Source: Eutreptiella sp. 'Long Island Sound 2002' (Eukaryota > Euglenozoa > Euglenophyceae > Eutreptiales > Eutreptiaceae). Taken from it: a stretch of DNA of 64,000 bases. The DNA lies in contig OZ038384.1 of assembly GCA_964036045.1 (NCBI GenBank), forward strand, positions 98,195,600-98,259,599, read 5' to 3'. The notes beneath the pieces are model-generated. The model had not been told where the DNA came from. It saw only the letters and a program-made list of their open reading frames with translations, and did no database searches. How positions within the stretch are numbered: position 1 is the first letter of the stretch; each line of letters starts with the position of its first letter. Below are positions 49,641 through 59,504 of the stretch, piece by piece. Both the position numbers and the translations under genes were made by a program.

Positions 49641-50140
49641 CTGCTGCTGCTGCTAGTACAGCGAGTTCTGCCACTACCACTACTATGATTGCTGCGGGTA
49701 GTACTGGTGCTAGTATGTGTGCTATGCGAACAAGCAATAAACAATGGAAGCACAAACACCAATATATGAATTCATTGTCCATTTGCAGGTGGAAATCGTT
49801 CCCAAAGGGAACTCAGGTGGACACCCCATTCGAGAGCAAATTACAAAACTGGGCCCAAGATGTTGAGCTGGTCCCTGGTGTTAAACCTTTGCTTGATATG
49901 ATTCAACATCCTGCATTGCGAGAAATGTGTTGCCCAAAAGGTTCTTGCTGTGACCGTCTCACGACACACAGATTGGATACCTTTGATGTCAATAACCGCA
50001 TCCCACACTGGGCCCTGTGTAGCGCTGCACTTCGTGCCTCTGAGAACATTACCAAGCAGTTATTTCGCTGGATGCAAAGATTTGTGGTCCCCAGTTGTTG
50101 TGTTGTGTTTGTAATTGTGTGCAATGCATGTCATCTTTGA
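49596..50140 (+). CDS. Unassigned open frame with Thr/Ala/Ser-rich leader, 180 codons
   Basis: The frame is open from about 49596 through a low-complexity stretch (ATATNTTTGTAAAASTASSA) to RWKSFPKGTQVDTPFESKLQ and DNA ending at TGA 50140. First ATG in frame is 49685. The region after 49780 has protein-like composition (NWAQDVELVPGVKPLLDMIQ) but no family I know. Could be a mobile-element protein or an exon. Confidence 0.35.
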
Positions 50141-50222
50141 TTTTGGAGGCCAAGAGCTGAGGGACTGAGGGTTTTTTTTTATACCAAAAACGGTCCACTT
50201 CGTAGGCTTTGGGTATTTTGGT

Positions 50223-50489
50223 GTGCAGTCTCAGGTATTTTGGTGTGCACCAATCTTTTTTCCGGAGGAACCGGAATATATTCTGGAACCACCGGAATAT
50301 ATTCCGGAGGCACTGGAATATATTCTGCGGGATCCGGAATATATTCCGGAAGCACCAGAAGATGAGGGGGGCGATGCCAAGCGGTCGTGCTTGCGTGATG
50401 TGTTTGCACGCCCCATGGAGGCCTCCCTCGGCGCCATGAAGGATGCGGCGGGGGGGGTATCCACGGTGGTGGCCAGGCAGCGGAATTGA
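50223..50489 (+). CDS. Small ORF with EPEYI repeats (88 codons)
   Basis: Residues 16-44 are four tandem 8-residue repeats (EPEYILEPPEYIPEALEYIL in part), encoded by a 24-bp DNA repeat in which each unit contains the palindrome GGAATATATTCC. No ATG-context or neighbour supports a host function. Confidence 0.35.
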   Translation: MQSQVFWCAPIFFPEEPEYILEPPEYIPEALEYILRDPEYIPEAPEDEGGDAKRSCLRDVFARPMEASLGAMKDAAGGVSTVVARQRN

Positions 50490-51180
50490 GTGAGTGCTGC
50501 ATGTACATGATATGGGTGCAGGGTGCCGCGGGCCACGAGATCACTAGTCGGAGTAGGACATCCTTGTCTGACGGTGAGTGACCATGATGTAGGGCGAGCA
50601 AGACCACACTGAGAGGCAGGTCTGTGGTTGGGCAGAAGATCTTGCTGGACCTCCGGGGCCTGTCGCTGTGTCTCTACCACTTGTGCACGCGCTGAGGGCA
50701 CATGGGCCTCAGGCTAGGGGAGGATGCCCGCATACGGTCGGAGAGGATTGCCAGGGGGGCAACATATCGCCTTGTCACAACGTCAATGGCGACACGTCAA
50801 AGGGCTTCAGTGTTGGACATGGTCTCATGCGCTGCTCGTTGGGGCCCGAGGGTCTTAGCAATGGGGTGCAGCTGGGCCCGCTCGTCCGGGGATGGGGGAA
50901 GGTGCTGCTTGTCCAACAGGGAGTGCGTGTTGTCGTGGGGCAAGATGTAGTGGTGGGCGTAGTGATGGAATAAGCTGAGGTACTAGTCTGGTGATGCTGG
51001 GGTGTGGTTGAGGTACCCCCGCACCACATTGACCACGGTTGCCATTTGTTGGCTGTCCGTAGAGCGCCAGCGGTACCGTTTCCAGGCAAAGGGATCAGGC
51101 ATGGCATCCGTAGGAGTCCATTCTGTGAACCCTGCCCAACTCTTCGAGTCCCACCGGCCTCTCTCAATGTCCTGCTAGTT
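50490..51180. other. Intergenic, nothing firmly recognised
   Basis: Located upstream of a decayed reverse transcriptase and may be its remains; no motif found. Confidence 0.45.
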
Positions 51181-51964
51181 GGCCTCATTTGAAGCCGCCT
51201 CTGCGGGGCAACTCATACGGACCACACTCGAGCTGCCGGGCATTGCTACCCCCGAATTGCTCGCATATGGTATTCGCCATCCGCTATGGTTCACAGTCTT
51301 TTGCGGTGGTCCAAGGTCACTGTGGCCAAATGGGATGAATCGCATGCCTAATTCTGCATCCCTAGGCAAGCTACGACGGAAACGCTGTAGCTCACTGGTG
51401 GCACGTGGATCTTCGGTGATTGGTTCGGGGCATACTACATACGCCTCTAGCCCCGAGTCTTAACCGACATGGGCTTCACGGAACCCATAGTGATTGGGGA
51501 GGGCACCAATCACGGATGCTCAACGGCCGACCACAGACGTGCCTCAACACAACACCACCATGCGGCAGTACACTGACATGCCACTTCCCAGCACGCATGG
51601 TCTGCTTCCCTGCTCACGAGCCAGCTTCCGCGATGACCACATCTTCTTGGCCCCCATGCTATACCGCTTGGCTCAGGCAGTGCAAGATTGTGCCCAATGC
51701 TCACGAGAAATCGGGCATACACCCAACCCCCACAAGCTGGAGTTCACCGCCATCAGACTTCAAGCCCTTTCCCCTGCCCTGCAGCGTGTGGAGGTCCCCG
51801 CCTTCGACACGCAAATCTACCGCGCAGCACCCACATTTGTTGGCATCCCCCTTCTTAGCCAACTGCCCAGTAGCCAGACGTTGGGGCGCCTCTTGCCCAA
51901 GTTCAAGCAAGTAGCGGCACGAGTGGGTGCGAAACACCGCATGAATTCTGTGCTACGCATCTGA
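51181..51964 (+). pseudogene. Decayed LINE reverse transcriptase fragment
   Basis: GEGTNHGCSTADHRRAST aligns with motif B of the 25.4-kb LINE ORF2 (EEGWNQGDNPSGDTYQ); after a frame change LPCSRASFRDDHIFLAPMLY aligns with the YSDD motif C region, then FVGIPLLSQLPSSQTLGRLL with IVGIPLSHALKPPTAYADLA. FRDD replaces YSDD and there is at least one frameshift, so it is dead. It is a distant relative rather than a copy of the intact LINE. Confidence 0.68.
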
Positions 51965-52084
51965 GCCTTCCCCATGTACGCCTTGTCGTTATTCAACCAT
52001 GTCTTCCATGGCGCCTACTTCCTGTCCGCAAGTTTTTGCCCGCTGTCATTGGCGATGCACGTACCAACTCCACAAATGGACCCA

Positions 52085-52370
52085 CATGTGGTTCTTTCAC
52101 TAGCCTCTCCATTCCTCCCCAGCTCCTCCCTAGCTCCTCCCTAGCTCCTCCCTGCTCCTCTCTAGCTCCTCCCAGCTCCTGCCTAGCTCCTCCCTAGCTC
52201 CTGCCTAGCTCCTCCCTAGCTCCTCCCTAGCCCCTCTCCACCTCCTCCGCGCTCCTCCCTTGGTCCTTGCCACTCCTCCCTAGCTCCTGCTTAGCACCTC
52301 CCCGTTCCTCCCTAGCTCCTCCCTAGCTCTTCCCCTCTCCTCCCTCGCTCCTCCCTACCTACAGCACGCA
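52085..52370. repeat. CTAGCTCCTCC polypyrimidine minisatellite, left arm
   Basis: Irregular 11-15 bp units (CTCCTCCCTAG). Its complement is expanded at 53230-53612. Confidence 0.93.
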
Positions 52371-52620
52371 CAAAGTGGGTGCACAAACGGCACCGCCCCA
52401 CAGCTCCGCCGTCTGGCTACCACGGTCGAAGACTTGTGGGCGGCAGACCTGGTAGTTGAGCCCCGGGCCTTGGGCCTCCGGAGATCGCTGAGCTGGCACC
52501 ACAACGGTGCCTGGACGAGGCGGTGGGCACCGCTAACGACACGTCACCCCTGCATAGGGTGCCACGAGACGCAACGGAGGTAGTGTAGTGTAGTGGCTTT
52601 GAGGAACAACCACGACAAGG

Positions 52621-52975
52621 CTGGCGCGACGGTAGAGGGGGGCAGCACCACGGTGGTGCGCTACCACGGAGTTGGCACCACGATGGCGTGCGATTGTCGC
52701 GGCAGCACTACGGCGGTGCACTGCCACCGAGCCGGCGCCACGTTGGCGCGCGATTGTTGTGACGGCACCATGGTGGTGCACTACCACCGAGCCGGCGCCA
52801 CGACGGCGCGCGGTTGTCATGGTGGCACCACAGCGTTGCACTGCCACTGAGCGGGTGCCACAGTGGCACACGATTGTTGTGGCAGCACCACGGTGGTGCA
52901 CAGCCGCCGAGCTGCCGCCACATTTACGCGCAATTGTCGCGGCGGCACCACAGCGGTGCACTTCCGCGGGAAGGA
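52621..52975. repeat. 60-bp minisatellite, about 6 units
   Basis: Exactly 60-bp period: GCGCGCGATTGT, GGCAGCACCACGGTGGTGCA and ACCACCGAGCCGGCGCCA recur in order. GC-rich, all frames open, no gene implied. Confidence 0.95.
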
Positions 52976-53229
52976 ACATGGGGGGGGGGGTCGCCAGGGG
53001 ATATCATGATCTACCGGTCTCCCGGTGTGCATGTGGCCGTTGCCTAGCTGTGCGTGCGGGCAATCTGTCCCGCAACTACCATCTTGGAGGTTCTATCACT
53101 GGTGCCAGGTAACCAGAAATCGAGGGGGTGCACTGAGTGTGGCAGTGGTGCGGCTACCCCTCATAGGCTGCACCTCTGGCCCAGGGAGGAGTCTTGGACG
53201 GGTGGTGGGCGGGGTGGGCCCGGCCTCAT

Positions 53230-53612
53230 GAGGAGGAGGAGCAGGGAGTAGCTAGGCGAGAGCTAGGGAGGAGCGGGAAGGAGCTAGGGAGGAGCGGGGA
53301 GGAGCTACGGAGGCGCTATGAAGGAGCGGGGAGGAGCTAGGGAGGAGCTAGGCAGAGGCGGGGAGGAGCTAGGGAGGAGCGGGAAGGAGCTAGGGAGGAG
53401 CTAGGGAGGAGCGGGGAGGAGCTACGGAGGCGCTATGAAGGAGCGGGGAGGAGCTAGGGAGGAGCTAGGCAAAGGCGAGGAGGAGCTAGGGAGGAGCGGG
53501 AGGAGCTAGGGAGGCGCTAGGGAGGCGCTAGGGAGGAGCAGGGAGGAGCTAGGCAGAAGCGGGGAGGAGCTGGGGAAGAGCGGGGAGGAGGTAGGGAGGA
53601 CGCTCCCCCCAC
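53230..53612. repeat. GGAGGAGCTAG polypurine minisatellite, right arm
   Basis: Reverse complement of the 52085-52370 array with longer superunits (GGAGGAGCTACGGAGGCGCT and TATGAAGGAGC), so the two could pair in a stem about 860 bases apart. Confidence 0.93.
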
Positions 53613-53639
53613 CTCTGGGTCGTCAATGGGGGGAGGTAT

Positions 53640-54127
53640 GCACCACAAAAGCCATTGGTTCGGAAAAGAGCGCGCTCTGGTGGTGCGAACTGGGTGCGAG
53701 TTACTCGTGAGTGGTCCCATAGCAAAGCAAAAAAGGCTCGCACAGCCGTTTCGCAGCAACCCGCATGCACCCACAAACAGCACCAGGTGTTGACGTCCAT
53801 TGAGGCCACTGCTTTTTCATCCTAGTTTTGGGATCCAAAGATACACCCCACAAAGGCCTCGCAGCATGAGTTCTTGGCCATGTGCACGGACGTTGATTTG
53901 GAGAAAAACGTCAAGCATGCACAGTGGCACAATGGGGCCCCAGCCCTTGTGGAGAGGGGCAACAATGACGACGATTCGGACTCGGAATAGTGAATGGTCC
54001 AAACTGTGCGGTGCGTGTTTTGTGTACATCGTCCCATTCGCTGCTCTGTGACCACGTACCCCCCCCCCCTTGACCCTACATTTCTGAAACAGCCATTCTC
54101 ACAGATTTCAACAAGTATACACATACC
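53640..54127 (+). pseudogene. Decayed copy of the 60788-61195 ORF and its 3' flank
   Basis: Shares GTGCGAACTGGGTG-type text encoding KRARSGGANWV, QQPACTHK, HNGAPALVERGNND and an acidic end, then TACCCCCCCCCC and CATTTCTGAAACAGCC. In-frame stops and frame changes interrupt it. Confidence 0.65.
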
Positions 54128-54184
54128 CCCCCCCCCCCCCAAAGGAACAATATTCAGAAAACCTGGAAAAAGTGTCAAAACCCA

Positions 54185-54690
54185 CTGAGTTGGCACATTC
54201 TGAACTGCCCCCAGAGAGATATGCATGGGTATTTTGGAGCACGGGTGTAAAATTTGTTTGTCCGCCTTTGGCCTCGGAGGGTTGTGCGTGACATTTCGCT
54301 GGGTTTCCCGGAGGATTTTTGTTGTTTGTGCCACGTGCACATGTGCTTCCCCAGAGGTGGGTGGAATTCAGAGTGGTCACGGGAAAGTTAAATTACTATT
54401 TGGTGCTTTGTGTGCGCCTTCAAATGAATTCCTTCCTTTGTGTGCGCTGTGCAGAAACACCCCATATGTTTATGGAAAAGAGGGCTGCTCCAACAATTTT
54501 TGTGGCCAAAGTGTTTGCTCTCCATGGGGGCCATTTTGACAGTGGGGGAAATCAGGATGTTCTTGCTGTACTCGCCACAAAAGAAGCACGCTGCATGCCT
54601 GTGGGGCGCGCGTGCCGCACACGGAACGCAATTACTCCCCCATACGCTATGGGTCCCAGCAACAAATGGGCATGCAGTGCATAATTTGCC
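54185..54690 (+). pseudogene. Probable decayed mobile-element coding sequence
   Basis: PPERYAWVFWSTGVKFVCPP and, further on, MEKRAAPTIFVAKVFALHGG, HFDSGGNQDVLAVLATKEAR are protein-like in one frame but separated by a stop. A PERY motif in similar context occurs at 62136 (+) and on the reverse strand near 60590. No family named. Confidence 0.35.
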
Positions 54691-55350
54691 CTTGCCAACG
54701 CTTGATGCCCTCTGCTACGATTTCGGTTATGCTCTCTCACCCCTGGGTTGTGCCCAGCAACACCTGAACACCTCCCCCTCCCTCCACCAGCAGCCCGCCA
54801 GAAGCGGACTTGCCCCCCTGGCGGCCAAGCGCAGCTGCTGCGAGTTCCCACCCTGCAACTCCCCCTGTTGCTCCCTGCGCCAACACTGGCAAAGCAGCCC
54901 CTCCACCGCCACTGCGGGCCGTACTGTACGTGGCACGTGGCGCCCGTTCTCCACGGTGAGCGCCCAGACCACCCCACAATTGCGGTCGCCATTGCGCTGG
55001 CACTTGACTGCTCCGATCCCTCCGTGGCATCCATGCCCCGTGCCTCCTGAGCATTGCCCCACCTTTGTGCACCGCTGTGCACCTCGCCAACCCCCCCCCC
55101 CCACCCGCCGCCCCCCATTCGGAGCTGATCTGGTTCGCGCTGCAGTGCGGCAAGGCGAAACAATGTGCTGTGCTTTGTGGCCATGACCATAGGCCTGTGT
55201 CATGGGGGTGTATGCGAGTCCAGTATCCGTTGCTCATGGCCCGCCCCCCCCTCGCAATTTCCCTGGCTGGCTGACCGGGCAAGAGGGTCCACTCTGCGCC
55301 CAAAATCCCTAGCTCCTCGACCGGACTCACTCATCTCCGGGTCTCAGGAG
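54691..55350. other. Intergenic / upstream of ADAL-like gene
   Basis: C-rich; no TATA box or other promoter motif I would assert. Confidence 0.5.
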
Positions 55351-55576
55351 ATGGATGATGCTGCGCTGCAGGACTACTGCCACCGGTTGCCAAAAGTGGA
55401 GCTGCACGCCCACTTAGGGGGATCGGTGCGCATGGCCACACTCGCAGACCTGAGCAAGGCTTTGCCCGAGAGAGATGCCCTGCAGGAGGCCCTCGCGCAG
55501 TGCCAAGTGAAGCAGGGGGATGCGCGGACGCAACCGCAGCGCTGGGCCCTCTGGGATGTCATTCATCGATGCACAG
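55351..55576 (+). CDS. ADAL: ADAL-like exon 1
   Basis: ATG in CAGGAGATGGATGATG; donor ACAG/GTGCAG, phase 1. Encodes MDDAALQDYCHRLPKVELHA to VIHRCT. Confidence 0.87.
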
Positions 55577-58500
55577 GTGCAGCGCCACAGACCCGCCTGC
55601 CCCATCTCCTCCGGTGCACCCACCTTCAATGCTGTTCCTCAGCCCCGGTGTCCGGCAGGGAGTGATGCGGGCGTGCATGCGTGAGGTATTCTTGCTGTGC
55701 ACTCCCCTCTCCGCCCCTCCCTTGCACGCACACTTTCGGCGGGCATGGTATTCAGGTAGCAGAGGCAGCACATGGTACAACGGGAAGATGACCCCGATAC
55801 CGCGTGGCAAGCCGTTGTACAGTATGTGTTTGTAATAGAAGGCGGGAGGAACAAGAAACAACTGATGCAATGTGACCCAGGGTACCACGCATGCATGCCC
55901 AGGCCATCCCAGGCCGTCAGCAAGATGCGCGCGGGGGAGCGCGCGCATCACCATCCAGCCCGAGTGGGGCTACGGCAGCAAGGGCAGCGGCGGGAGCATC
56001 CCCCCGGACTCGGTCCTGGTCTTTGAGGTCGAGATGGTGGACATGAATTTCTGATGTGGAGACGCTGTCAATGTTGTAATGGGGGGGGGACGGGCGGGGG
56101 CAAGGCAGGTCTGGAGGCTGCATGCTGATGGGGAGGAGGCAGTGTAAGGGGGCAGGGGGTGGGGATTCCAGCACTTCCTTGTGACCCAGTGACGACATCC
56201 TGTGGGGCCACCAGCGTGGCTGAACACTAGGCGGCATCCTCTGGTATCAACTGAAGAAGACAGCGTACCTTTTTCTCTGGGCCGGGCTTGCCTCCCGGAT
56301 ACTATACGATTGATGTATCGGACACCACTGCCCTAGGTTCTCGCCCTAGCATCCTGCAGGCTCTGTACACTGAAAGCACAAGCCCGGGGGGGGGGGGGCG
56401 GCCGGGCCCGGTCCTTGTATGCGACACCCCCCAGCAGCCCCCCCCCCCAGGTTTGAGACGCCAACAGCGCAGGATTTTTTTTGTGCATGCTTCCCTTTCA
56501 TCAAACCATGCAGGTTTTGAGCGCCAGATTAGCAAGACGAGGTGCTATACAAATGTCGTTGACTGTGAAGTGAAGATCCTGCATTCAGAACTCTTCCACG
56601 GGGCACAAGCACACCCTCTGATGGGAACACCCACGTGTATTCATAGGTTGGATCCATCACCCACGCCCAGGCGTTTGGGGGCATCTCCGTTATTCCGGCA
56701 CGTTCTTGGGTGTTAACTGCGAACGGGGGCTGTGCCTGTGTTGCAGAGACCGCCGGCTGTCGCCTCTTTGTGAGTGACCCGGGAGCACCAGCACAGGCGA
56801 CCTGGACGCTTGAAGGCCCGGAGTGCACCTCAGAGTATTCAGAGCACCTGCCTGCATGGTCGTGCGTCCGGATGATTAGGATTGCTACACATGTGTTCAG
56901 TAGATGCCATCCAGGCATCAATCATTGGCAAAGTACTCACAATATACGGTATTCGGATATAATATTAAATGCGATGACCATAATGTATAGCAATAATAAT
57001 AATTACCCCCCCCCCTTGCAAACCCCCACCCCTTGCAACCCCCCCCCCCCCCCCGGGAGACCGTCACTTCCATGTTTTTCTAGTTGACATGTATTGTGCT
57101 GTTGCCCATCTGCTTTACGCATGGCCTTGCATTGCTTTCTCATTACTACAAATCAAGCACCTGTGTGTGTTCTGTGATATTCTCTCTCCAAAGGCATTGT
57201 GTGGGTGTGTTGTGTTGCTACTTCAGACCCAAGATGTTTTCTCCCGGTGACCATGTACGGTACCACTCATGCACACTTGGTGCACATGTGTTGGCCACTG
57301 TCGTGGGCCCTTCACCAAATGTGCCACAGTTTTGCCACACATGGTACATGCGCCCTGGTGGGGTCACTCCGGTGGATCATGAGAGCGCCCAACTCTCAAG
57401 GCTAGAGGCTGTGGCGGTTGAATCACCCAAGTCTCCAGAGTCACCGGACGTTACCCCCATGGCTTCGCAACCCCAAACATCTGCACAGCCCACACAACTA
57501 GTGAGGAGGAAGAGGAGGAAGAGGAGGGTAATGATGTGGAAGTAGTATGGGCAAAGGGTGCACGTGGAGTTTGGGGCTTGGGCCATGTGTTTGATGGGAA
57601 ACTGTACTTCACTCGTGATATATGTGAGGAAAAGTGGATCCCTAAGGATTTGGTGCCTCCAAAGAAGTCGGTGGCTGCCCCCAAGGCAAGAGCAAAGGCT
57701 GACCCCCAGCCAAGAGCAAAGCCAGCCGCCAAACGGAGTGGTCCGGCTGTGCAAGCGGGCACTAAAGCGGCTGCCAAACCAGCCCTGCGCACCATTGCCT
57801 CCTCCTCATCAGCCAGTGCAACACACCCTGTGCCTGTCATGCAAACTGAGCATGAGCAACAGTTCAAAGTGTGTTATTCTCGTACCCAGAAGTTCTTTAC
57901 CGTTCCTTTGGATCCTCAATAACATTTGTGTTGGATGAAACACATTGGCACCGCATCAACACAAAAGTCGCTTCACACGTGTTCTCTTTGCTTGCATCAG
58001 TGGAGGGTACCACAGTTTGCCTTGAAATACCCTTGCAATCCCCCCCCCCCCCTGGAAGACCGTCACTTGGCAACCGTCTCCCCCCCCCCACCCGGGAGAC
58101 CGTCGTGCGCTAACCCGGGAGTTTGCAAGGGGGGGGGGGGGGATGATCCCGAGAGGTCATCTCGAGTACTGTGAAGTGAGCAGGCTACGCCAGCTCATCT
58201 TGGTCTGAACCTCCCCCAAAAAAGTATAGCAATAATAACAGTACAATATTAAAGAAGATAGAATATAAACTCAATGGTTGTGGTCTCCACACAAACAACG
58301 GTCTGGCAAAGGGATAGGGGTGCCAGACCAGGTTTGCGAGAGCGAGTCCGCGCCCCAGCCTGGATGTCCACTGATCCCCCTGCCCGCAGTGCGCCTTGCC
58401 CATGCACAGTCCTATTCTGTTTACTTCCGGGGCTGTGTGCCCTTTGTCGCCCACTCCCCCACCCGCAGTCAGTGGGTTTGACGGTCTTGCGTGCGCAGGA

Positions 58501-59504
58501 CTGACTGAACAGTGTGCCAGTGATGGCTTGCAAGCGTCCAGTGCCTGCTGCAGGGTCAGGGTCAGTGTAGCAAACATAACCCCGAACGCCTCGTATCCAT
58601 CCACCACCGCCACGACACCCCCAACCCTCACACCCGCACCCATTCCACAGCCTCCCTCTGTGGCCGTCCCTGGCAGGCCGCGCCCCTTGCCTCAGGCACC
58701 CTCGCCGCCATCCGGCGCATCGCCGTGGAGGCCATCGAGGACTACGCCGCCGAAAACACGCTGTACCTCGAGCTCCGGACGACCCCCCGGGCCCTGGAGG
58801 GCCGCCCCATCGACGCCTACATGGACGCCATCCTGGATGCGACGGACGAGTGCCGGCGCCGGGGCCTGCGCACGACTGTCCGGTGGCTCGTCAGCATCAA
58901 CCGGGCCCACGCGCCCGACACCGGCCCCGAGGCGCTGCGGCTGGCGCTGAAGTACCGCGCGCGCGGCGTCGTGGGGCTGGACTTCAGCGGCAACTACCGC
59001 AAGGGCGCCTTCGCCGACTTCCGCGATGTGTTCGCGCGCGCGCGCGACGCGGGGCTCCAAGTCGCGCTGCACTTCGCGGAGAACCCGGACACACACGACG
59101 AGCACCTGCAGATGCTGGAGTTCGCGCCCGGGCGTCTCGGGCACGCGTCATCGCCGGGCCCAGCCGCGAAGGAGCGGCTGCGGGGGTCCCGCATCCCGAT
59201 CGAGGCCTGCGTGGTCTGCAACGTCAACGTGGGCTGGTTCCCGAGCGTCGAGGCACACCCGGTGGGCGAGTGGCTGGCGGCCGGGCACCCCCTCTGCCTG
59301 TGCTGCGACGACCGCGGTGTTTTCGACACGAGTCTCACCGCCCAGTACGTCGCGGTCGCGCGTGCGCACCTCCCCGCGGCGGCCGAGGCGTGCCGCGCGG
59401 CGCTGCGGCGCATCGCCTTCGCGGCGATCGACGTCGCGTTCGTGGGGGAGGAGGAGCGCGAGGAGCTGCGGGCGCGCTTCGTGCAGTGGGACCGCGAGGG
59501 GTGA
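55351..59504 (+). CDS. ADAL: Adenosine deaminase-like protein (N6-methyl-AMP deaminase type), two exons, 344 residues
   Basis: Exon 1 55351-55576 and exon 2 58696-59504 join in phase 1 (1035 nt including TGA), reading HRCTG-TLAAIRRIAVEAIEDY. LPKVELHAHLGGSVR carries the HxH zinc ligands; YLELRTTPR is characteristic of the ADAL/MAPDA branch rather than classical ADA; GLDFSGN is the substrate loop; HFAE holds the catalytic Glu; GRLGHAS the third His; CCDDRGVFD the metal Asp. Length matches the family (about 340-355). Expected role: hydrolytic deamination of N6-methyl-AMP to IMP in the cytosol. GHG is GHA here, and the usual SN near residue 250 is CN. The 3.1-kb intron carries an FKBP fragment, S3, T3 and G1. 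Confidence 0.88.
55577..55920 (+). other. ADAL intron, left part
   Basis: No repeat or gene recognised; ends at a CCGTCAG that would serve as acceptor for the FKBP exon. Confidence 0.55.
55921..56054 (+). pseudogene. FKBP-type prolyl isomerase C-terminal fragment, frameshifted
   Basis: K-M-R-A-G-E-R-A is followed in another frame by RITIQPEWGYGSKGSGGSIP and PDSVLVFEVEMVDMNF stop, the classic end of an FKBP domain. The frames would join if the GC-repeat at about 55943-55948 were two bases longer, so a 2-base loss is the simplest break. An AG acceptor precedes it. No upstream FKBP exon is seen, so it is a relic, or a nested gene with an assembly error. Confidence 0.72.
56055..56383 (+). other. 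ADAL intron, nothing recognised
   Basis: G-run near 56081; no gene. Confidence 0.55.
56384..56510 (+). mobile_element. SINE-like element S3
   Basis: G-run, GGCGGCCGGGCCCGGTCCTT, GTATGCGACACCCCCCAGC, C-run, GGTTTGAGACGCCAACAGCG, T-run, GCATGCTTCCCTTTCATCA. Matches S1 including the right end. Confidence 0.65.
56511..57005 (+). other. ADAL intron, nothing recognised
   Basis: AT-rich toward 56940-57002. No supported feature. Confidence 0.5.
57006..58142 (+). mobile_element. C-run TIR element T3, 1.14 kb, carrying ORF C
   Basis: Left end C10 then TTGCAAAC; right end GTTTGCAA then G14, exact inverted repeats. Inner palindromes CGGGAGACCGTCACTT and GGCAACCGTCTCCC parallel those of T2 (GGGGAACCGTCAC / GGCAACGGTTCCCC), placing T2 and T3 in one superfamily. 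Inserted in the ADAL intron, same orientation. Confidence 0.8.
57234..57922 (+). CDS. ORF C: longest member of the PGxxVxY family (head, Glu-rich linker, Ala/Lys-rich tail)
   Basis: Head from ATG 57234: MFSPGDHVRYHSCTLGAHVL, ATVVGPSPNVP, WYMRPGGVTPVDHESAQLSR. A run of GAG/GAA codons near 57500 bridges to another frame reading EEEEGNDVEVVWAKGARGVW, CEEKWIPKDLVPPKK, an Ala/Lys/Pro-rich stretch resembling a nucleic-acid-binding tail, and EHEQQFKVCYSRTQKFFTVP before the stop. The head and the EHxQxFK...FFTVP end recur in ORF A and ORF B. The frame change in a purine repeat may be a decay event, slippage or an error. Unknown function; probably element-encoded. Confidence 0.6.
58143..58228. repeat. 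Repeat G1, copy 3 (right part)
   Basis: GAGAGGTCATCTCGAGTACT, CAGGCTACGCCAGCTCATCT then an A-run; directly abuts the right end of T3. Confidence 0.72.
58229..58695 (+). other. ADAL intron, right part
   Basis: Ends CCTTGCCTCAG at the exon 2 acceptor. No repeat recognised. Confidence 0.6.
58696..59504 (+). CDS. ADAL: ADAL-like exon 2 (catalytic body)
   Basis: Phase-1 acceptor, stop TGA at 59502-59504. Very GC-rich. Holds LELRTTPR, GLDFSGN, HFAENPD, RLGHAS and CDDRGVF. Confidence 0.92.

Noticed and set aside
54440-55186. 248-codon + strand ORF
   Set aside because: Changes from decayed element sequence to C-rich low complexity; no domain, no conserved pattern.
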